Assembly (NCBI RefSeq): GCF_033344935.1
Contig: NZ_JAWPMM010000001.1
Location: forward strand, 124,001-188,000
Length of the DNA: 64,000 nt
DNA from: Reichenbachiella sp.
GTDB taxonomy: Bacteria; Bacteroidota; Bacteroidia; Cytophagales; Cyclobacteriaceae
Reading direction: 5' to 3'
Shown in pieces: positions 61,973-64,000 of the stretch (its first letter is position 1; every line of letters begins with the position of its first letter). A program made the position numbers and the translations under genes. The notes under the pieces were generated by a model that did no database searches, was not told where the DNA came from, and saw only the letters and a program-made list of their open reading frames with translations.

Positions 61973-62599
61973 TCAGATTTTATTTAAAGTCATAAATTCT
62001 TCGAAATTAATTTCATGAGTTGATCTCTTTTCCCTAAGCCAAACAATTATATCATCCTTTTCAGTTTCAAGCGTATGTTTGTTGGATTTGTCCGCTGTTT
62101 TAAGTTGTTGTTCCTTTTCTTCCAACTCACCAATTTTTTGATCCAATTGAGTTAAATAGTTCTGAATATCGTTGCTGAATAAGTATTTTGAATGCCTATA
62201 TGCAATTCGAAATAATTCAAGATTAACTTTTTCAGAATCTCCTGAATAATTCTTATCAATATCCGTTAAAATAATTCTTACATCTTCAATAATTTTCATG
62301 CGCTTTTCAAACAAATCCAAGCGAACTCTATATCTCTGAGTTAAATATTGTTTACCTGCTATATAAATTGTTATTAATGCAATTAAAGGTGTTAGAAATG
62401 CTGAAAAATTATCTATCCAATTCTTTTCTCTCTTCAATTCAACTTTAACTGGATCGAGATCTACTGATCTTTTGGTTGACTCTACAAAATCTTGGATAGA
62501 CTGAGAGTTATTCTTTGCTGATATTGTATCATTACTTTCTGCATATACAAGATTCGCTATGTTAAATGCAAGAAAAAAAAATAATTTGAATTTCATCAT
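61973..62599 (-). CDS. Membrane protein of unknown function
   Basis: About 208 residues from the ATG at 62599 (62596 is an equal alternative; the frame is open to 62647). The signal-like N-terminus MMKFKLFFFLAFNIANLVYA is followed by a polar segment and a second hydrophobic helix (FSAFLTPLIALITIYIAGKQYL) near residue 75. The rest is a charged, helical coiled coil (LDLFEKRMKIIEDVRIIL, QKIGELEEKEQQLKTADKSN). Orphan proteins of this layout occur near accessory islands in Bacteroidota. No family is recognised. It lies next to the toxin-antitoxin pair and may belong to the same accessory patch. Confidence 0.6.
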   Translation of the reverse strand: MMKFKLFFFLAFNIANLVYAESNDTISAKNNSQSIQDFVESTKRSVDLDPVKVELKREKNWIDNFSAFLTPLIALITIYIAGKQYLTQRYRVRLDLFEKRMKIIEDVRIILTDIDKNYSGDSEKVNLELFRIAYRHSKYLFSNDIQNYLTQLDQKIGELEEKEQQLKTADKSNKHTLETEKDDIIVWLREKRSTHEINFEEFMTLNKI

Positions 62600-62824
62600 T
62601 TGTATGGAATGCATATTACCATCAACAAACATATTAATATTTCTCAAACTGCGGCGGGAAGGCTCTGCTGGAAACCTTGGAGAGTAAGATAAAGAATGTA
62701 GAGAAATAGGGCAAGGAAAGCTGAGTTAAAGCCATTACTCGAAATACTCACTTCAATAATTAAGAACCTCCATTATACTTTCCCTGAGCAAATCCCTAAC
62801 TTCGCGCTTTTAATTGAGCAGATT

Positions 62825-64000
62825 ATGATTTCAGTAGACGCCGTAGGGGTAGAATTTAGCGGGACCACGTTGTTTAGCAACATCAACTTTAATATCAATA
62901 ATGAAGATAAAATTGCCCTGATGGGTAAAAATGGGGCAGGAAAATCTACACTGCTCAAAATCATTGCTGGTAAGGACAAACCTACCCTAGGCAAGATTTC
63001 TGCACCTAAAGATGCGGTGATTGCTTACTTGCCACAGCACTTATTGATCGAAGACGACTGTACGGTGTTTGAAGAAGCGTCTAAGGCTTTTTCTGAAATG
63101 CAGGAAATGAAACGCCAGCTGGATGAGCTCTCACTGCAATTAGAAACACGGACCGATTACGAATCTGAGGCCTACTCCAAAATCATCGAACAGGTCTCTG
63201 AACTGAGCGAAAAATACTACAGCGTAGAAGAGGTAAACGTGGACGCCGAGGTGGAAATGACACTTCAGGGTTTGGGCTTTTTAAGATCCGACTTTACCAG
63301 GCCTGCGAGTGAGTTCAGTGGTGGCTGGCGAATGAGAATAGAATTGGCCAAGATCCTTCTGAAAAAACCAGATTTGATCTTACTCGATGAGCCAACCAAC
63401 CACTTAGACATCGAGTCGGTGCAGTGGCTGGAAGAATTTCTGAAAACCAGCGCCAAAGCAGTCATGGTCATCAGTCACGATAAAGCATTTGTCGACAGTC
63501 TGACGAATCGAACCATCGAATTGACGGGTGGCAAAATTTACGATTACAAAACCAACTATTCACATTATTTAGAACTGAGAAAAGAACGTCGAGAACAGCA
63601 GCAACGACAGTTTGATGATCAAGCCAAAGAGATCGCCAGTATTCAGCAATTCATCGACCGATTCAAAGGCACCTATTCCAAAACGCTCCAAGTTCAATCG
63701 CGAGTCAAAATGCTCGAAAAAATGGAGATCGTAGAAGTGGATGAAATCGATACCTCCGCTTTGAATTTGAAATTTCCCCCAGCGCCGCGCTCAGGTAAAT
63801 ATCCAGTCATTATTGATCAGTTGGCTAAAAGCTACGGTGAACACACGGTGTTCAAGGATGTTTCACTCACGATAGCCCAAGGGGAAAAGGTCGCATTTGT
63901 AGGAAAGAATGGAGAAGGTAAGTCTACCCTGATCAAAGCCATCATGGGCGAAATTGATCATGAAGGATCGATGCAGCTTGGACACAATAGTTTAATCGGC
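62825..64000 (+). CDS. ABC-F family ATPase, 3' end beyond the window
   Basis: The ATG at 62825 opens a frame that runs to the end of the window without a stop (392 codons). The first nucleotide-binding domain has Walker A GKNGAGKST at residues 34-42, signature EFSGGWRMRIELAKILL, Walker B PDLILLDEPTNHLD, and a final His switch (VMVISHDKAFV). A linker rich in Gln/Arg/Lys follows. The second domain begins with Walker A GKNGEGKSTL. This is the tandem ABC-F layout, without transmembrane helices; such proteins act on ribosomes, in translation quality control or antibiotic protection. The subtype (Uup/YdiF or other) is not assigned. Confidence 0.93.
   Translation, partial: MISVDAVGVEFSGTTLFSNINFNINNEDKIALMGKNGAGKSTLLKIIAGKDKPTLGKISAPKDAVIAYLPQHLLIEDDCTVFEEASKAFSEMQEMKRQLDELSLQLETRTDYESEAYSKIIEQVSELSEKYYSVEEVNVDAEVEMTLQGLGFLRSDFTRPASEFSGGWRMRIELAKILLKKPDLILLDEPTNHLDIESVQWLEEFLKTSAKAVMVISHDKAFVDSLTNRTIELTGGKIYDYKTNYSHYLELRKERREQQQRQFDDQAKEIASIQQFIDRFKGTYSKTLQVQSRVKMLEKMEIVEVDEIDTSALNLKFPPAPRSGKYPVIIDQLAKSYGEHTVFKDVSLTIAQGEKVAFVGKNGEGKSTLIKAIMGEIDHEGSMQLGHNSLIG

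Noticed and set aside
62648-62824. Promoter-like TAACTTCG before the ABC-F gene
   Set aside because: It has one mismatch in the TAnnTTTG box and no clear -33 partner; the support is too thin to list it as a feature.
1-64000. tRNA, rRNA, CRISPR, prophage and insertion-sequence signals
   Set aside because: I saw no cloverleaf arms with the usual GGTTCRA motif, no regularly spaced repeats, and no transposase or phage structural genes.

Overview
The window looks like chromosomal DNA of a marine gliding-type Bacteroidota, most likely order Cytophagales. Supporting signs are a type IX secretion C-terminal sorting domain, a TonB receptor with a carboxypeptidase-like N-terminal domain, LytS/LytTR regulators, FtsX-like permeases with a PadR regulator, an Na+-translocating NQR operon, AT-rich spacers with TAnnTTTG -10 elements, weak Shine-Dalgarno sequences and several TTG/GTG starts. 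Genus-level assignment is not possible from this alone. I saw no rRNA, tRNA, CRISPR array, prophage or insertion sequence.

Layout. 1-9 kb: a 5'-truncated giant protein, an EF-hand protein, a secreted peroxiredoxin-like protein, tag (3-methyladenine glycosylase), a 44-residue membrane protein and a GAF protein. 9-17 kb: a phosphate-flavoured group with polyphosphate kinase, an HD phosphohydrolase fused to a Pycsar-effector-like membrane domain, an SdiA-regulated-type lipoprotein and a huge phosphoesterase/Omp85-type barrel fusion. 17-31 kb: envelope and surface genes (T9SS-sorted beta-helix protein, membrane-spanning TPR/HTH regulator, FadL-like porin, CHAP-like protein, PadR plus FtsX-like permease, Omp85-like protein). 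30.7-35.5 kb: nqrABCDE ending at a terminator, with no nqrF. 35.5-50 kb: housekeeping (ispH, cmk, lgt, trkH/trkA, mnmD/ispF/mazG, glmM) with two small genes, one a possible NqrM. 50-57 kb: TonB receptor, LytS/LytTR pair and YHYH lipoprotein. 57-61 kb: a sulfite-reduction unit (siroheme sulfite reductase, uroporphyrinogen methyltransferase, precorrin-2 dehydrogenase/ferrochelatase). 61-64 kb: a toxin-antitoxin pair inserted beside a duplicated gene end, a membrane protein and the start of an ABC-F ATPase.

The most interesting object is the leader of the sulfite reductase gene (about 57323-57602). Behind a recognisable Bacteroidota promoter lies an untracked 39-codon reading frame with five Cys and two Met codons in one eight-codon run. 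Around it, four RNA segments can form mutually exclusive helices: a 1:2 helix enclosing the Cys codons, a 2:3 antiterminator and a 3:4 intrinsic terminator 24 nt before the reductase start. This is the layout of a ribosome-mediated transcription attenuator that would sense charged tRNA-Cys and control sulfide production and, through the downstream genes, siroheme synthesis.

Other points of interest are the HD/PycTM fusion outside any visible defence system, the duplicated 3' end of the siroheme gene flanking the toxin-antitoxin pair, the absence of nqrF from the nqr operon, and two intergenic palindromic repeat elements.
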